From contig UROA01000008.1 of assembly GCA_900549355.1 (NCBI GenBank), positions 1 to 23,649 on the forward strand: DNA of 23,649 nt, written 5' to 3'. A program made the translations under genes and the position numbers. Below are positions 1-7,199 of the stretch, piece after piece (the stretch's first letter is position 1; each line of letters starts with the position of its first letter). Under the pieces are notes generated by a model. That model was not told where the DNA came from and made no database searches. It saw only the letters and a program-made list of their open reading frames with translations. Source of the stretch: an uncultured Collinsella sp. Its GTDB lineage: Bacteria; Actinomycetota; Coriobacteriia; Coriobacteriales; Coriobacteriaceae.

Positions 1-51
1 CGCCGGTGAGGGGGGCCGGAGCAGTTTGGGCCCCGCCGTCTTTTTCTATCG
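1..51. other. Window edge, short GC-rich stem
   Basis: This is the non-coding start of the window, downstream of the deacetylase stop codon. Bases 12-17 (GGGGCC) can pair with 29-34 (GGCCCC), and CTTTTTC follows at about 40-46 on the plus strand. It could be the terminator of a convergent plus-strand gene lying outside the window. The stem is only 6 bp, so confidence is low. Confidence 0.3.
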
Positions 52-1221
52 TTAATCGGTAAAGGCGTTGCCGACGCTCTGGCCGCCAACATACGTCTCG
101 ACGAGGGTGAGCTCATGGTCGAACACGACAAAGTCGGCGTCGCGACCCGGCATGATGCTGCCGCACTTATCCTCGATGTGCGCAGAGCGAGCCGGCACCT
201 CAGTTGCCATGCGAATGGCGATATCGGCGCTGGCGATGCCCCAGTCGACGATGTTCTTGACGCCCTGGGCAAGCGTGAGCACCGAGCCGGCAATGCTCTT
301 GCCGTCGGCGAGCCAGCACAGGTTGTCCTTCATGATGACGTCCATGCCGCCGCTGGTGTAGCTGCCCTCGGGCATGCCGCCGCAGCCAAGGCAGTCGGTG
401 ATGAGCACCGTGTGCTGCCAGCCCTTGGCCTGCAGCAGCGCCTTGATGGCGGCAGGGTTTACGTGCTTGCCGTCGCAGATGATCTCGGCGTAGGTCTCGG
501 GCGTGGACATGGCGGCGCCCACGACACCGGGCTCACGATGATGCAGGCCGCGCTGGCCGTTATAGGTATGCGTAAAGCAGCTGGCGCCGGCGTTGATGGC
601 GGCGATGCACTCATCGTAGGTGGCGTCGGAGTGGCCGATGCAGGTCACGACGCCCTTTGCGCTCAGAGCCGCGGCGTAGGCGGCGGCGCCGTCGCGCTCG
701 GCCGCCATGGCGCTCTTGACGATGCGACCGCCCGCGGCCTCCTGCCACCGGTCGAAGACCTCCTCGGAGGGATCGATAAGATAAGCGGGGTTCTGCGCGC
801 CCACGTGCTTCATGGTAAAGAAGGGGCCCTCCAGGTAGATGCCCTGAATGCGTGCACCGCAGAAGTCGGGGCCGCGGCCCTCGTCGGCCCGGGCGATAGC
901 GGCGCAGGCGTCCTTGATCTGCTCGACGCCATCGGTGAACGTCGTGGGCAGCCAGCTGGTGGTACCGCGACGGGCGAGCTCAGTCGAGCTGATATCGATA
1001 CCCTCGGGGTCGTTATCGGTAGTCGAATGGTTATAAAAGCCATGGATGTGGGTGTCGACCATGCCCGGTGCGATCCACGATCCCGTGTAGTCCTTAATCT
1101 CGCAAGAGGGCTCGTCGGCCTGCCAGGCACCAAAAACGCCATCCTCGACCATAAGATAGCCGCCCAGTTGCGGACCTGCCGGCAAGAAGAACTTGTCAGC
1201 CTTAATTGCGTACGTGCTCAT
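52..1221 (-). CDS. nagA: N-acetylglucosamine/galactosamine-6-phosphate deacetylase
   Basis: This cytoplasmic amidohydrolase removes acetate from N-acetylhexosamine 6-phosphate. In the 389-residue protein I see the metal motif HIH (58-60) in a VDTHIHG context, LEGPF with E131, GHSDAT with H197, H218 in FTHTYNG, LHHREPGVVGA, and the catalytic Asp in ITD (276). Length is normal for the family. ATG at 1221 is chosen because AAGGAG ends 5 nt upstream; the GTG at 1227 overlaps that site. The usual THLFNAM/THLYNAM segment reads THTYNGQ here, an altered substrate-side loop. Beside AgaS and a mannose-family PTS, the substrate may be GalNAc-6-P (AgaA role) rather than GlcNAc-6-P. A terminator lies between it and agaS, so it may be expressed partly by readthrough or from a TATAAG element at 1261-1266. 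Confidence 0.93.
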   Translation of the reverse strand: MSTYAIKADKFFLPAGPQLGGYLMVEDGVFGAWQADEPSCEIKDYTGSWIAPGMVDTHIHGFYNHSTTDNDPEGIDISSTELARRGTTSWLPTTFTDGVEQIKDACAAIARADEGRGPDFCGARIQGIYLEGPFFTMKHVGAQNPAYLIDPSEEVFDRWQEAAGGRIVKSAMAAERDGAAAYAAALSAKGVVTCIGHSDATYDECIAAINAGASCFTHTYNGQRGLHHREPGVVGAAMSTPETYAEIICDGKHVNPAAIKALLQAKGWQHTVLITDCLGCGGMPEGSYTSGGMDVIMKDNLCWLADGKSIAGSVLTLAQGVKNIVDWGIASADIAIRMATEVPARSAHIEDKCGSIMPGRDADFVVFDHELTLVETYVGGQSVGNAFTD

Positions 1222-1260
1222 ATGCACTCCTTGCTTCTAAAGCAGTTGACTGTGGTAATG

Positions 1261-1266
1261 CTTATA
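1261..1266 (-). promoter_or_regulatory. Possible -10 box for the deacetylase gene
   Basis: TATAAG is read on the minus strand about 40 nt before the start, just after the terminator T-run. No good -35 lies 16-18 nt upstream; that position is T-rich. It would explain expression downstream of a strong terminator, but support is weak. Confidence 0.3.
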
Positions 1267-1278
1267 CCCGGTCCATGT

Positions 1279-1321
1279 AAAAACAAAAAGCGCCCGCCCG
1301 CCGTTATGAGCGGACGGGCGC
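1279..1321 (-). terminator. Rho-independent terminator after agaS
   Basis: An 11-bp GC stem (1290-1300 with 1311-1321, one mismatch) and a 10-nt loop are followed on the minus strand by TTTTTGTTTTT (1289-1279). It sits 19 nt past the agaS stop and in front of the deacetylase gene. Confidence 0.88.
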
Positions 1322-1339
1322 CCTTACAGGGGGACGCGA

Positions 1340-2506
1340 TTAAGCGGTGAAGGGGTGAATCGTCACGCCCTTAACCACGCGGTTGACCGTGCCGGTGGGG
1401 CTCGGCGTATCGGGCGTGTTGCCCACGCGGACGGAGTTAAGCAGGCTGATAGCCTGGGCAAACATCACGAACGGCAGAGCAAGGTAGCCCTCGGGAAGTG
1501 CCTCGTAGCCCTTAAAGGTGAAGGACTCACCCTCATAGACGGTGGCACCTTCCTGCTGAACGGCGACGGTGTGCTGAGCGATCTTGTCGCCACCGATCTC
1601 GTTGAGGATGTCGATGTCGTACTGACGGGTGTAGGCGTCGTTGTTGACGAACACGAAGACGAGCGTCTTATCGTCGACGAAGGACTTGGGTCCGTGACGA
1701 TAGCCCATGGAAGTGTCGTAAGAAGTGGCAACCAGGCCGTGAGCAAGCTCGAGAATCTTAAGCTGGCTCTCCTGAGCAAGGCCACCGAAGGAGCCGGAGC
1801 CCAGGTAGGTCACGCGGTTGAAGTCGCCAGCCAGGTAATCGGCGATCTCAGGCTCACGGGAGATGACCTCCTCGCCCATCTTGGCAATCGTCTCGACCCA
1901 CTCGGCCTTCTGCTCGTCAGAGGCAGTGTCGAAAATAAGGGTGGAGAGCAGGGTCATGCAGGAATAAGAACCGGTCATGGCGAAGCCCTTGTCGTTGGCG
2001 CGCGGAATGAGCAGCGTCAGCGCGTTGGGATCATCGGCAGACTCGACGGCGAGCTTGCCCTCGGGAGCGCAGGTGATGTTGAGGAACTTGACGTTGTGGA
2101 CGAGCTCCTTGGCAACGGCAACGGCGGCAAGGCTCTCGGGGCTGTTGCCAGAGCGGGCAAAGGAAACCACGAGCGTGGGATCCTCGGCGCGCAGGAAGTC
2201 GCGCGGGGCGCTCACGATGTCGGTCGTGGCGATGGGCTTAAAGTCGTAGAGATCAGTGTTGCCGGCGTGACGCAGGTACGGGGCGCAGGTATCGCCAACG
2301 TAGTCGGACGTACCGGCACCGGTGAAGACAACGGACAGACGACCCTCGCCCATAGCGCGAGCCTCGGCCAGGAAGGCCTCGATGGCCTCCTTGTTCTCGC
2401 GATAGATGTTGAGCGTATCACGCCAAAGCTCGGGCTGCTGAGCAATCTCGGCCGTGGTGATCTGGGCGCCGAGCTCGGTGAGCTCCTCGACACTCTTCTC
2501 GAACAT
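1340..2506 (-). CDS. agaS: AgaS-like SIS-domain sugar-phosphate isomerase/deaminase
   Basis: A 388-residue double-SIS-domain protein. The first SIS domain shows FTGAGTS (61-67), and SFARSGNSPES (115-125) is the phosphosugar-binding serine cluster. The segment ITCAPEGKLA and the total length match AgaS (galactosamine-6-phosphate deaminase/isomerase, older name tagatose-6-phosphate ketose/aldose isomerase) rather than GlmS or the short SIS regulators. The expected reaction is GalN-6-P to tagatose-6-P plus ammonia, which follows deacetylation. AGAGG lies 8 nt before the ATG. A perfect TATAAT (2546-2551, minus strand) and a GntR-type palindrome at the -35 position lie upstream, so repression by the neighbouring regulator is likely. 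Exact substrate is inferred from context; no tagatose-6-P kinase or aldolase is in the window. Confidence 0.87.
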   Translation of the reverse strand: MFEKSVEELTELGAQITTAEIAQQPELWRDTLNIYRENKEAIEAFLAEARAMGEGRLSVVFTGAGTSDYVGDTCAPYLRHAGNTDLYDFKPIATTDIVSAPRDFLRAEDPTLVVSFARSGNSPESLAAVAVAKELVHNVKFLNITCAPEGKLAVESADDPNALTLLIPRANDKGFAMTGSYSCMTLLSTLIFDTASDEQKAEWVETIAKMGEEVISREPEIADYLAGDFNRVTYLGSGSFGGLAQESQLKILELAHGLVATSYDTSMGYRHGPKSFVDDKTLVFVFVNNDAYTRQYDIDILNEIGGDKIAQHTVAVQQEGATVYEGESFTFKGYEALPEGYLALPFVMFAQAISLLNSVRVGNTPDTPSPTGTVNRVVKGVTIHPFTA

Positions 2507-2545
2507 TTCTAATACCTCTCTCTAGAAGTAATCATCTGACGTGCA

Positions 2546-2551
2546 ATTATA
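2546..2551 (-). promoter_or_regulatory. -10 box of the agaS promoter
   Basis: A perfect TATAAT is read on the minus strand, 39 nt before the agaS ATG. No consensus -35 is present; that region is occupied by the GntR-type palindrome, which fits a repressed or activator-dependent promoter. Confidence 0.7.
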
Positions 2552-2567
2552 CACTTCGGTTGGTTAT

Positions 2568-2581
2568 CTGGTAGTAACCAG
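2568..2581. promoter_or_regulatory. GntR-type operator at agaS
   Basis: The perfect inverted repeat CTGGT-AGTA-ACCAG overlaps the -35 position of the agaS promoter. A 13 of 14 match lies upstream of the PTS operon (6861-6874). The form resembles the ACTGGT-N4-ACCAGT sites known for the NagR/DasR branch of HutC-type GntR regulators. A second, overlapping symmetry, GGTTA-N8-TAACC, covers 2562-2579. Confidence 0.78.
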
Positions 2582-2620
2582 TTAAATGCAAAGAATCACC
2601 ATATGGAAACGATGCGAGCA

Positions 2621-3352
2621 CTAGTTACTGCGCTGGTGGTAAACCTTGTATTTAAACTGATCGGCACGAGCAACCGAGAGTGTGTACTCCACTACCTCGT
2701 TTGACTCGTTATACGTAGTCCTGACCAAATCGAGCACAGGCGAGCCCTCGACAATTCCCAAAAGGTGGGCATCGGTGGGACGGGCTATGCTCGCATAGAA
2801 CTCCTCTTCGGCCACGCGAATCTTTTGCTGAAAGTCTTGCTCAATCACATCGTAAAGCGGCTTACGCTCCAGCAGCGGTCGCTTTAGGGACAGAAATTGA
2901 CGAACTGGTAGATAGCTGCGTTCGACCATCATGGGCATGTTGTCGGCAGAACGAAGGCGCTTAAGCTTAAAAATGCGATCACCGATACGCAATCCCATAT
3001 GCTCGGCCAGATTTTTATCGGCCTCCATCTCGCAAAACTCGAGAATCGTGGTCTCGGGGTCGCGACCCATCGCGCGCATCTGCTCGGTAAAGCTGTAGGA
3101 CTGCATAAGATTGGTTGCCTTTGCCGAACGGTCGGTCACAAAGGTACCGCGACCGTGCTGCCGAACCACCAGTCCTAAACGCTCCAGTTCCTGCAGAGCC
3201 AGGCGTACCGTAGTGCGCGAGAGACCATAGCGCTCCGAAAGTTCGCGCTCGGAAGGAATCATGTCACCGGCGCGATATTCATGGTCGATCTTTTCGGTCA
3301 GAATATCGACCAGCTGATCGTACAGCGGTTGCTTACGCGCTCCGATCGCCAT
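2621..3352 (-). CDS. GntR-family (HutC/UTRA) transcriptional regulator
   Basis: A 243-residue regulator with an N-terminal winged helix (about 9-73, containing PSERELSERYGLSRTTVRLA and QHGRGTFV) and a C-terminal UTRA effector domain (about 95-238), which in this family binds phosphosugars. NagR/DasR-like regulators of amino-sugar genes have this architecture. It lies between the PTS operon and agaS, so the duplicated CTGGT-AGTA-ACCAG palindrome is its likely operator and an amino-sugar phosphate its likely inducer (inference). GGGAGG lies 5 nt before the ATG. It has its own promoter (3402-3431) behind the PTS terminator and no copy of the palindrome at that promoter, so it may not autoregulate through this site. 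Confidence 0.9.
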   Translation of the reverse strand: MAIGARKQPLYDQLVDILTEKIDHEYRAGDMIPSERELSERYGLSRTTVRLALQELERLGLVVRQHGRGTFVTDRSAKATNLMQSYSFTEQMRAMGRDPETTILEFCEMEADKNLAEHMGLRIGDRIFKLKRLRSADNMPMMVERSYLPVRQFLSLKRPLLERKPLYDVIEQDFQQKIRVAEEEFYASIARPTDAHLLGIVEGSPVLDLVRTTYNESNEVVEYTLSVARADQFKYKVYHQRSN

Positions 3353-3401
3353 CCTATCCTCCCTTTTGCTCGAATTCGGCTAACTACCTAGGGTGTTTAG
3401 C

Positions 3402-3431
3402 ATTATCTGTCTGCCACACCCGAATCATCAA
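3402..3431 (-). promoter_or_regulatory. Promoter of the GntR regulator gene
   Basis: The minus strand reads TTGATG (3431-3426), an 18-nt spacer and GATAAT (3407-3402), 50 nt upstream of the ATG. It abuts the terminator of the PTS operon. Confidence 0.6.
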
Positions 3432-3471
3432 GAAAACAAAAGCCGCGCGCTCTTTCGAGCGCGCGGCTTTT
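3431..3471 (-). terminator. Terminator of the PTS operon
   Basis: A perfect 15-bp stem (3438-3452 with 3457-3471, core GCCGCGCGCTC) with loop TTTC. On the minus strand it runs into TTTTGTTTTCTT. It lies between the IID stop and the regulator promoter, and the symmetric A/T flanks could let it work in both directions. Confidence 0.92.
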
Positions 3472-3537
3472 AACATACACATGGCTTAAGGGGTCGGGGT
3501 GTGAGCCGCGTAGGGACACACCCCTCAAGCTAGAGCC

Positions 3538-4620
3538 TTACCAGATGCTCGGCCAGAGACCAAGCGGGCCAGCGCCCAGGATGCCAAGGACGAAGAGCAG
3601 GAGAATGCCCTTGGTCGGGGTCCAGCTGTGCTTAGCGAACATGTAGTAAAGCAGCAGCGTAAGCATAAGCGGGACGAGCTTCGGGACGATGGTGTTGAGG
3701 GTGTCGGCAACAGAGAAGTTGACCGGATCCTCGGTAACGGTGCCGTAGGTCACGGACTCCATGCCGTTACCCAGATCGGTGACGCCGCACTCGACAGCGT
3801 TGCCGTCGGCATCGGAAGCGATAAGGGCGTTGCCGTCCTTATCGGTCATGGCGATGGTACCGGCCTCAGCGGTCTCGGTATCGATGCCCTCCATACCGGT
3901 GAAGTTCTCGGCCTCCTTCTCGGAGACGATCACGGTAGTAGCGGAGAGGCCACGGGTGGTGCCGTTGGGGATCTGGAGGTTGATCTGGGTGCCACCCATG
4001 GTGACGACCAGGCAACCGACGACGAAAACGCCCATGATGGAAGCGGCACGCGTGAAGGCCTGCATGTTGGCGGTCAGAGCGTCAATAGCGCTGGTGCCAA
4101 GCTTGTAGGACCAGTTCATGAGCCAGAAGCGCAGAGCGAACTGGACGGCGTTGAAGATCACCAGGAAGATGATCGGCGCAGCAGCGTTGCCGTTGATGGC
4201 CATGTTGGAGGTGATGCCGGCCGTGATAGGCACGAGCGTCAGCCAGAACAGGGCGTCACCGATACCACCGAGCGGGCCCATTGCGGCGACGCGGACGGCG
4301 CGGATCGTGGGGATGTCAACCTTGTTCTGCTCGAGCGAAAGCACGATGCCCATAACAAAAGTGACGAGGAACGGGTGGGTGTTGAAGAACTCCAGGTTGT
4401 GGCTCATGGAAGCCGCGAGGTCGTTCTTGTTGGTGTGGATCTTCTCCAGACCGGGGATGATGGAGTAAAGCCAGCCAGCGGCCTGCATGCGCTCGTAGTT
4501 GAACGATGCCTGCAGGAAGCAGGAGCGCCAAGCCATCTTGTTGAGGGTCTTCTGGTCGAGCTGCGGAGCAGGAGTGAGATCCTCGTAGTGCTCCGGGATC
4601 ACATACTCATTAGATGCCAT
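3538..4620 (-). CDS. PTS mannose/sorbose-family IID component
   Basis: A 360-residue membrane partner of IIC in sugar translocation. Family signatures are LDQKTLNKMAWRSCFLQASFNYERMQ near the N-terminus (about 22-46), MGPLGGIGDALFW (114-126) and KLVPLMLTLLLYY (314-326). The ATG at 4620 follows GGAGGTGA by 8 nt; a longer frame reaching 4653 lacks such a site. The gene overlaps the IIC stop by 11 nt, so coupled translation is likely. It is longer than the usual 270-300 residues. A polar, acidic insertion of roughly 70-85 residues (about 217-303) separates the GGTQINLQIP segment from the C-terminal helices. This is the position where other IID proteins vary in an external loop. Confidence 0.92.
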   Translation of the reverse strand: MASNEYVIPEHYEDLTPAPQLDQKTLNKMAWRSCFLQASFNYERMQAAGWLYSIIPGLEKIHTNKNDLAASMSHNLEFFNTHPFLVTFVMGIVLSLEQNKVDIPTIRAVRVAAMGPLGGIGDALFWLTLVPITAGITSNMAINGNAAAPIIFLVIFNAVQFALRFWLMNWSYKLGTSAIDALTANMQAFTRAASIMGVFVVGCLVVTMGGTQINLQIPNGTTRGLSATTVIVSEKEAENFTGMEGIDTETAEAGTIAMTDKDGNALIASDADGNAVECGVTDLGNGMESVTYGTVTEDPVNFSVADTLNTIVPKLVPLMLTLLLYYMFAKHSWTPTKGILLLFVLGILGAGPLGLWPSIW

Positions 4621-5410
4621 CTTCGAAGTCACCTCCGTCAGAAACAGCTGCACCCTTCAGCTCGGTCTGCTGCTGGAAGTCCCAGAAAGCGATGCCGAAG
4701 CCGATGAGAGCGAGGATGAGCAGAGCAGGGGTTGCCAGCGAATCGTTGGCAACGGTGATGAGCGCGAGGCCAAAGCCCATGAGGAAGAAGCCCCACATAT
4801 CGCGGTTCATCATAACCTTGAGCAGGACGGCGAAGCCGACGAAGCGCATCATGCCGCCTGCAGCGGAGAGACCGGTCTGCAGCCAAGTCGGGATGGCGGA
4901 AGCGATGGTCTGACCGATGGTAGCGCCAGCGATGAAGAACAGGGTGACGACGACAGCGAAGATCAGGCCGAGCAGAGCCATGGCGAAGTAGTTCAGGCGC
5001 TCGATGCCCTTGGTGTCCGCGTTGTGAGCCATGTTATCGGCCGTGGACATAAGCGGGGACATAAGCGTGAAGACCAGGGTAACGCCAAGCTGGCCAAGCA
5101 GAGCGAACGGAATGGCGAGGCCGACTGCCGCGTTGGGCTCGAGGCCCGTGGCGATAGCGAGAATGGCTGCCATGAGGCCGCCGATGACGGCGTTAGGCGG
5201 CTGAGCGCCTCCGATCGGCATGTTGCCGATCGTCATGAGCTGATAGGTACCACCCACGAGAAGACCGGTGTTGAGGTCGCCAAGGATAAGACCGATGACG
5301 GCGCCGGTGACGATGGGCTGATAGAGAGACTCGAGGAAGTCAAACTGGTCGATTGCCGCGATGAACGTAACAACGAAGACCAGAGCGATCTGGATGATCG
5401 AGTATTCCAT
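4610..5410 (-). CDS. PTS mannose/sorbose-family IIC component
   Basis: A 266-residue polytopic membrane protein forming the sugar channel with IID. It has multiple hydrophobic helices from the N-terminus (IIQIALVFVVTFIAAIDQFD), the family motif PIVTGAVIGLILGDLNTGLLVGGTYQLM (about 32-59) and the GGAQPPNAVIGG segment. Length is typical. A very strong AAAGGAGGA lies 5 nt before the ATG. Gene order IIA-yajC-IIB-IIC-IID and overlap with IID show one transport operon. The AgaW-like role (amino sugar) is inferred from the AgaS and deacetylase genes. Confidence 0.93.
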   Translation of the reverse strand: MEYSIIQIALVFVVTFIAAIDQFDFLESLYQPIVTGAVIGLILGDLNTGLLVGGTYQLMTIGNMPIGGAQPPNAVIGGLMAAILAIATGLEPNAAVGLAIPFALLGQLGVTLVFTLMSPLMSTADNMAHNADTKGIERLNYFAMALLGLIFAVVVTLFFIAGATIGQTIASAIPTWLQTGLSAAGGMMRFVGFAVLLKVMMNRDMWGFFLMGFGLALITVANDSLATPALLILALIGFGIAFWDFQQQTELKGAAVSDGGDFEDGI

Positions 5411-5463
5411 CTTGCTCCTCCTTTCAAAATGTATGTACGCACTTTGGATATCACGTACAGAAC

Positions 5464-5483
5464 GTCAGGGTTTCACTCCTGAC
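5464..5483 (-). other. Intercistronic hairpin between IIB and IIC
   Basis: GTCAGG (5464-5469) pairs with CCTGAC (5478-5483) across an 8-nt loop in the 90-nt gap between IIB and IIC. There is no U-run, so it is not a terminator. It may affect mRNA processing or the relative expression of IIA/IIB and IIC/IID. The stem is short and could be chance. Confidence 0.35.
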
Positions 5484-5500
5484 AACGTGGATCACGAGGA

Positions 5501-5983
5501 TTACGAGAAGAGCTTGCTCGTGTCCTCAACAGGCGTGCTCGGAACGCGCCTGATCTCCAACTCCACCCCCAATTCCTGCAGCTCTTTAAACGCAGCGACA
5601 TCCTCGTCGTTAACTGCGACGGAGGTGGCGACTTGGCGCTTTCCTTCCGACATGTGCATGTTGCCGATGTTTACCTTCTTTATAGGCACACCGCCCTTGA
5701 CGAGCGTAAGCACGTCTTCCGGTGTTTCGGCCACGATGAAGATCTTCTGGCGCGGGCTCGCCTTGCCAATGACGTCGATGGTCTTCTGCAGGGAGAAGAA
5801 ACGCGTAGCGACGCCGGCGGGAGCGGCCATCTTCATGAGGTTCTGGCGCATGGTGTTGGACGCCACGTCGTCGTTGGCGACGAGGATGAGGTTGGAGCCC
5901 AGAGTGGAGTTCCACTGGGTGGCAACCTGACCATGAACCAGTCGGTTATCGATGCGGGTAAGAAGAATGTTGGGTTCTGCCAT
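5501..5983 (-). CDS. PTS mannose/sorbose-family IIB component
   Basis: A 160-residue cytoplasmic phosphocarrier. The N-terminus has the diagnostic RIDNRLVHGQV, with H17 as the predicted phosphorylated histidine that takes phosphate from IIA and gives it to the sugar. Length is typical of a free-standing IIB. AAAGGAAG lies 9 nt before the ATG. It is third in the operon, 36 nt after the YajC-like gene. Confidence 0.94.
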   Translation of the reverse strand: MAEPNILLTRIDNRLVHGQVATQWNSTLGSNLILVANDDVASNTMRQNLMKMAAPAGVATRFFSLQKTIDVIGKASPRQKIFIVAETPEDVLTLVKGGVPIKKVNIGNMHMSEGKRQVATSVAVNDEDVAAFKELQELGVELEIRRVPSTPVEDTSKLFS

Positions 5984-6019
5984 GTTGATCAGCTTCCTTT
6001 CGATATTTGCTGACGACAG

Positions 6020-6301
6020 TTACTTGATCTCCTGAATCGCGTAACGCGAAACATCTACGACGGCTCCGGATCGGACTTTGATCTGGACCTTCTCGCCTTC
6101 GATGCCTTTGACGGTTCCGTAGATACCGCCGGCGAAAAGAACCTCCTGACCCGGCTTGAGCTCGGTGTGCAGCTCCTTGAAGTACTTCTGCTTCTTCTTC
6201 ATGTTGATTTGCGACCAGATGGTGTAAATCAAGCCCATGATGACAAGCAGGCCTAAAAGGGCGACCGAGGAGCTCAGGACGTTGGCCCCGAAATCGGCCA
6301 T
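6020..6301 (-). CDS. yajC: YajC-like membrane protein inside the PTS operon
   Basis: A 93-residue protein with one N-terminal membrane helix (about 9-28), then KKKQKYF and the YajC-type domain ELKPGQEVLFAGGIYGTVKGIEGEKV. YajC proper is an accessory subunit of the SecDF translocase. Here it is not near secD, secF or tgt; it overlaps the IIA stop by one base (TAATG) and precedes IIB. YajC-like genes are known inside mannose-family PTS clusters of streptococci that import glycosaminoglycan disaccharides, so a PTS-associated role is plausible. Whether it joins Sec, the PTS or both cannot be told from sequence. Confidence 0.88.
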   Translation of the reverse strand: MADFGANVLSSSVALLGLLVIMGLIYTIWSQINMKKKQKYFKELHTELKPGQEVLFAGGIYGTVKGIEGEKVQIKVRSGAVVDVSRYAIQEIK

Positions 6302-6744
6302 TAGATGCCGTCCTCGTCGCCGAAGATATCCTCTTCCTCGGAGCCGGCAACGGATGCGACCGTCTGGGCGGTGATGCCCGTCTGGCCAACGGTCACGGCC
6401 TGCTCGCCAAGCTCGGCGAGCGTGGCATTGCCGCGGAGGAACAGAAGCTCAATAACCATGGGAAGGTTGGTGCCAGTCAGAACCTCGACGTTGTCGACAT
6501 CCTGGGCAATCATCATCGACTGGTTGAACGGGGTGCCGCCAAGCAGGTCGGTAAAGACGAGCACGCCATCGCACTCCTCGCGCATGGCGGTAATAGCGGC
6601 GCGGAGATCCTCACCGTAGGAAGCAGCCTGGTCGCCCTCAAAAGGAACGACGGTAAAAGCGGGCTGGTCGCCGGCAACCATAGCGATAGCGCTTGCAAGG
6701 CCGGGTGCGAACTGTCCATGACCGGTAAGAATAAAGCCAACCAT
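6301..6744 (-). CDS. PTS mannose-family IIA component
   Basis: A 147-residue cytoplasmic EIIA of the mannose family and first gene of the operon. The N-terminus MVGFILTGHGQFAPGL carries the predicted phosphorylated H9, and FTDLLGGTPFNQ (about 65-76) is a family hallmark. It takes phosphate from HPr and passes it to IIB. The C-terminal SEEEDIFGDEDGI tail is acidic. GGAAGGGAA lies 7-8 nt before the ATG. The operator at 6861-6874 is 117 nt upstream. Confidence 0.94.
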   Translation of the reverse strand: MVGFILTGHGQFAPGLASAIAMVAGDQPAFTVVPFEGDQAASYGEDLRAAITAMREECDGVLVFTDLLGGTPFNQSMMIAQDVDNVEVLTGTNLPMVIELLFLRGNATLAELGEQAVTVGQTGITAQTVASVAGSEEEDIFGDEDGI

Positions 6745-6860
6745 TCAAATTTCCCTTCCGAAGGTGTGTACGATCTGTGTCCGATGATTTTCGGAAGCCA
6801 GCGGGCGCTCGCCCTTAAAGCTTCTTAGAAAGCGTTCTTTGAAGACCAGCGGTTTCTAAA

Positions 6861-6874
6861 CTGGTAGTAACCAC
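6861..6874. promoter_or_regulatory. GntR-type operator at the PTS operon
   Basis: CTGGTAGTAACCAC matches the agaS operator at 13 of 14 positions, with a one-base break in the right half. It lies 117 nt upstream of IIA and about 20 nt downstream of the possible TATAGT -10, a position suited to repression. Confidence 0.75.
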
Positions 6875-6963
6875 GTGACGTGTTGTTGTCACTATATCAC
6901 CCCAGAAGAGGCCGCTTTCGTTGATTCATACGGTAAAACGTTTTTGCACCGCTCACGGTGATA

Positions 6964-6981
6964 TTTCGACCGTTTACCGGT
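6964..6981. repeat. 18-bp direct repeat, copy 1
   Basis: TTTCGACCGTTTACCGGT is identical to 7182-7199. This copy forms the palindrome GACCG-TTTAC-CGGTC with the next base (6968-6982). A related CGGTAAAACG occurs at 6931-6940. It is probably a binding site for an unidentified regulator. Confidence 0.6.
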
Positions 6982-7002
6982 CGTTAACACTTCTACCTGC
7001 GG

Positions 7003-7021
7003 TTTTGAAACCGTTTCGAAA
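7003..7021. promoter_or_regulatory. cre-like CG-centred palindrome
   Basis: TTTTGAAACCGTTTCGAAA is symmetric around GAAAC-C-GTTTC, with one mismatch pair further out. It matches about 12 of 14 positions of the CcpA cre consensus, so a LacI/CcpA-type regulator (carbon control) is a reasonable guess. Confidence 0.45.
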
Positions 7022-7181
7022 TGCTTTGGCAAAAGATCGGATCTATTCCTGTGTCTAAACAACGCAGGGCGGCTAAAAATAGCGTGTAGAAAAATTGCAG
7101 GTCATTGTGAAGATATGTGAATTGGTCTTTTTGACTTAATACCAGTTAGAACCAGTTTTGAGATTATCGGTGAACGGTAGT

Positions 7182-7199
7182 TTTCGACCGTTTACCGGT
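7182..7199. repeat. 18-bp direct repeat, copy 2
   Basis: Identical to 6964-6981 and in the same orientation, 218 bp further on. One arm base of the extended palindrome differs in this copy (CGGTT instead of CGGTC). Confidence 0.6.

Noticed and set aside
115..1350. Open frame of 411 codons on the plus strand opposite the deacetylase gene
   Set aside because: It lies wholly antisense to a gene with clear catalytic motifs, has no ribosome binding site, and shows no domain. It is an effect of GC-rich third positions.
6875..6892. GTGAC-N8-GTCAC as a separate regulator site
   Set aside because: It is a short, common-type symmetry seen once. It is listed only as part of the intergenic description.
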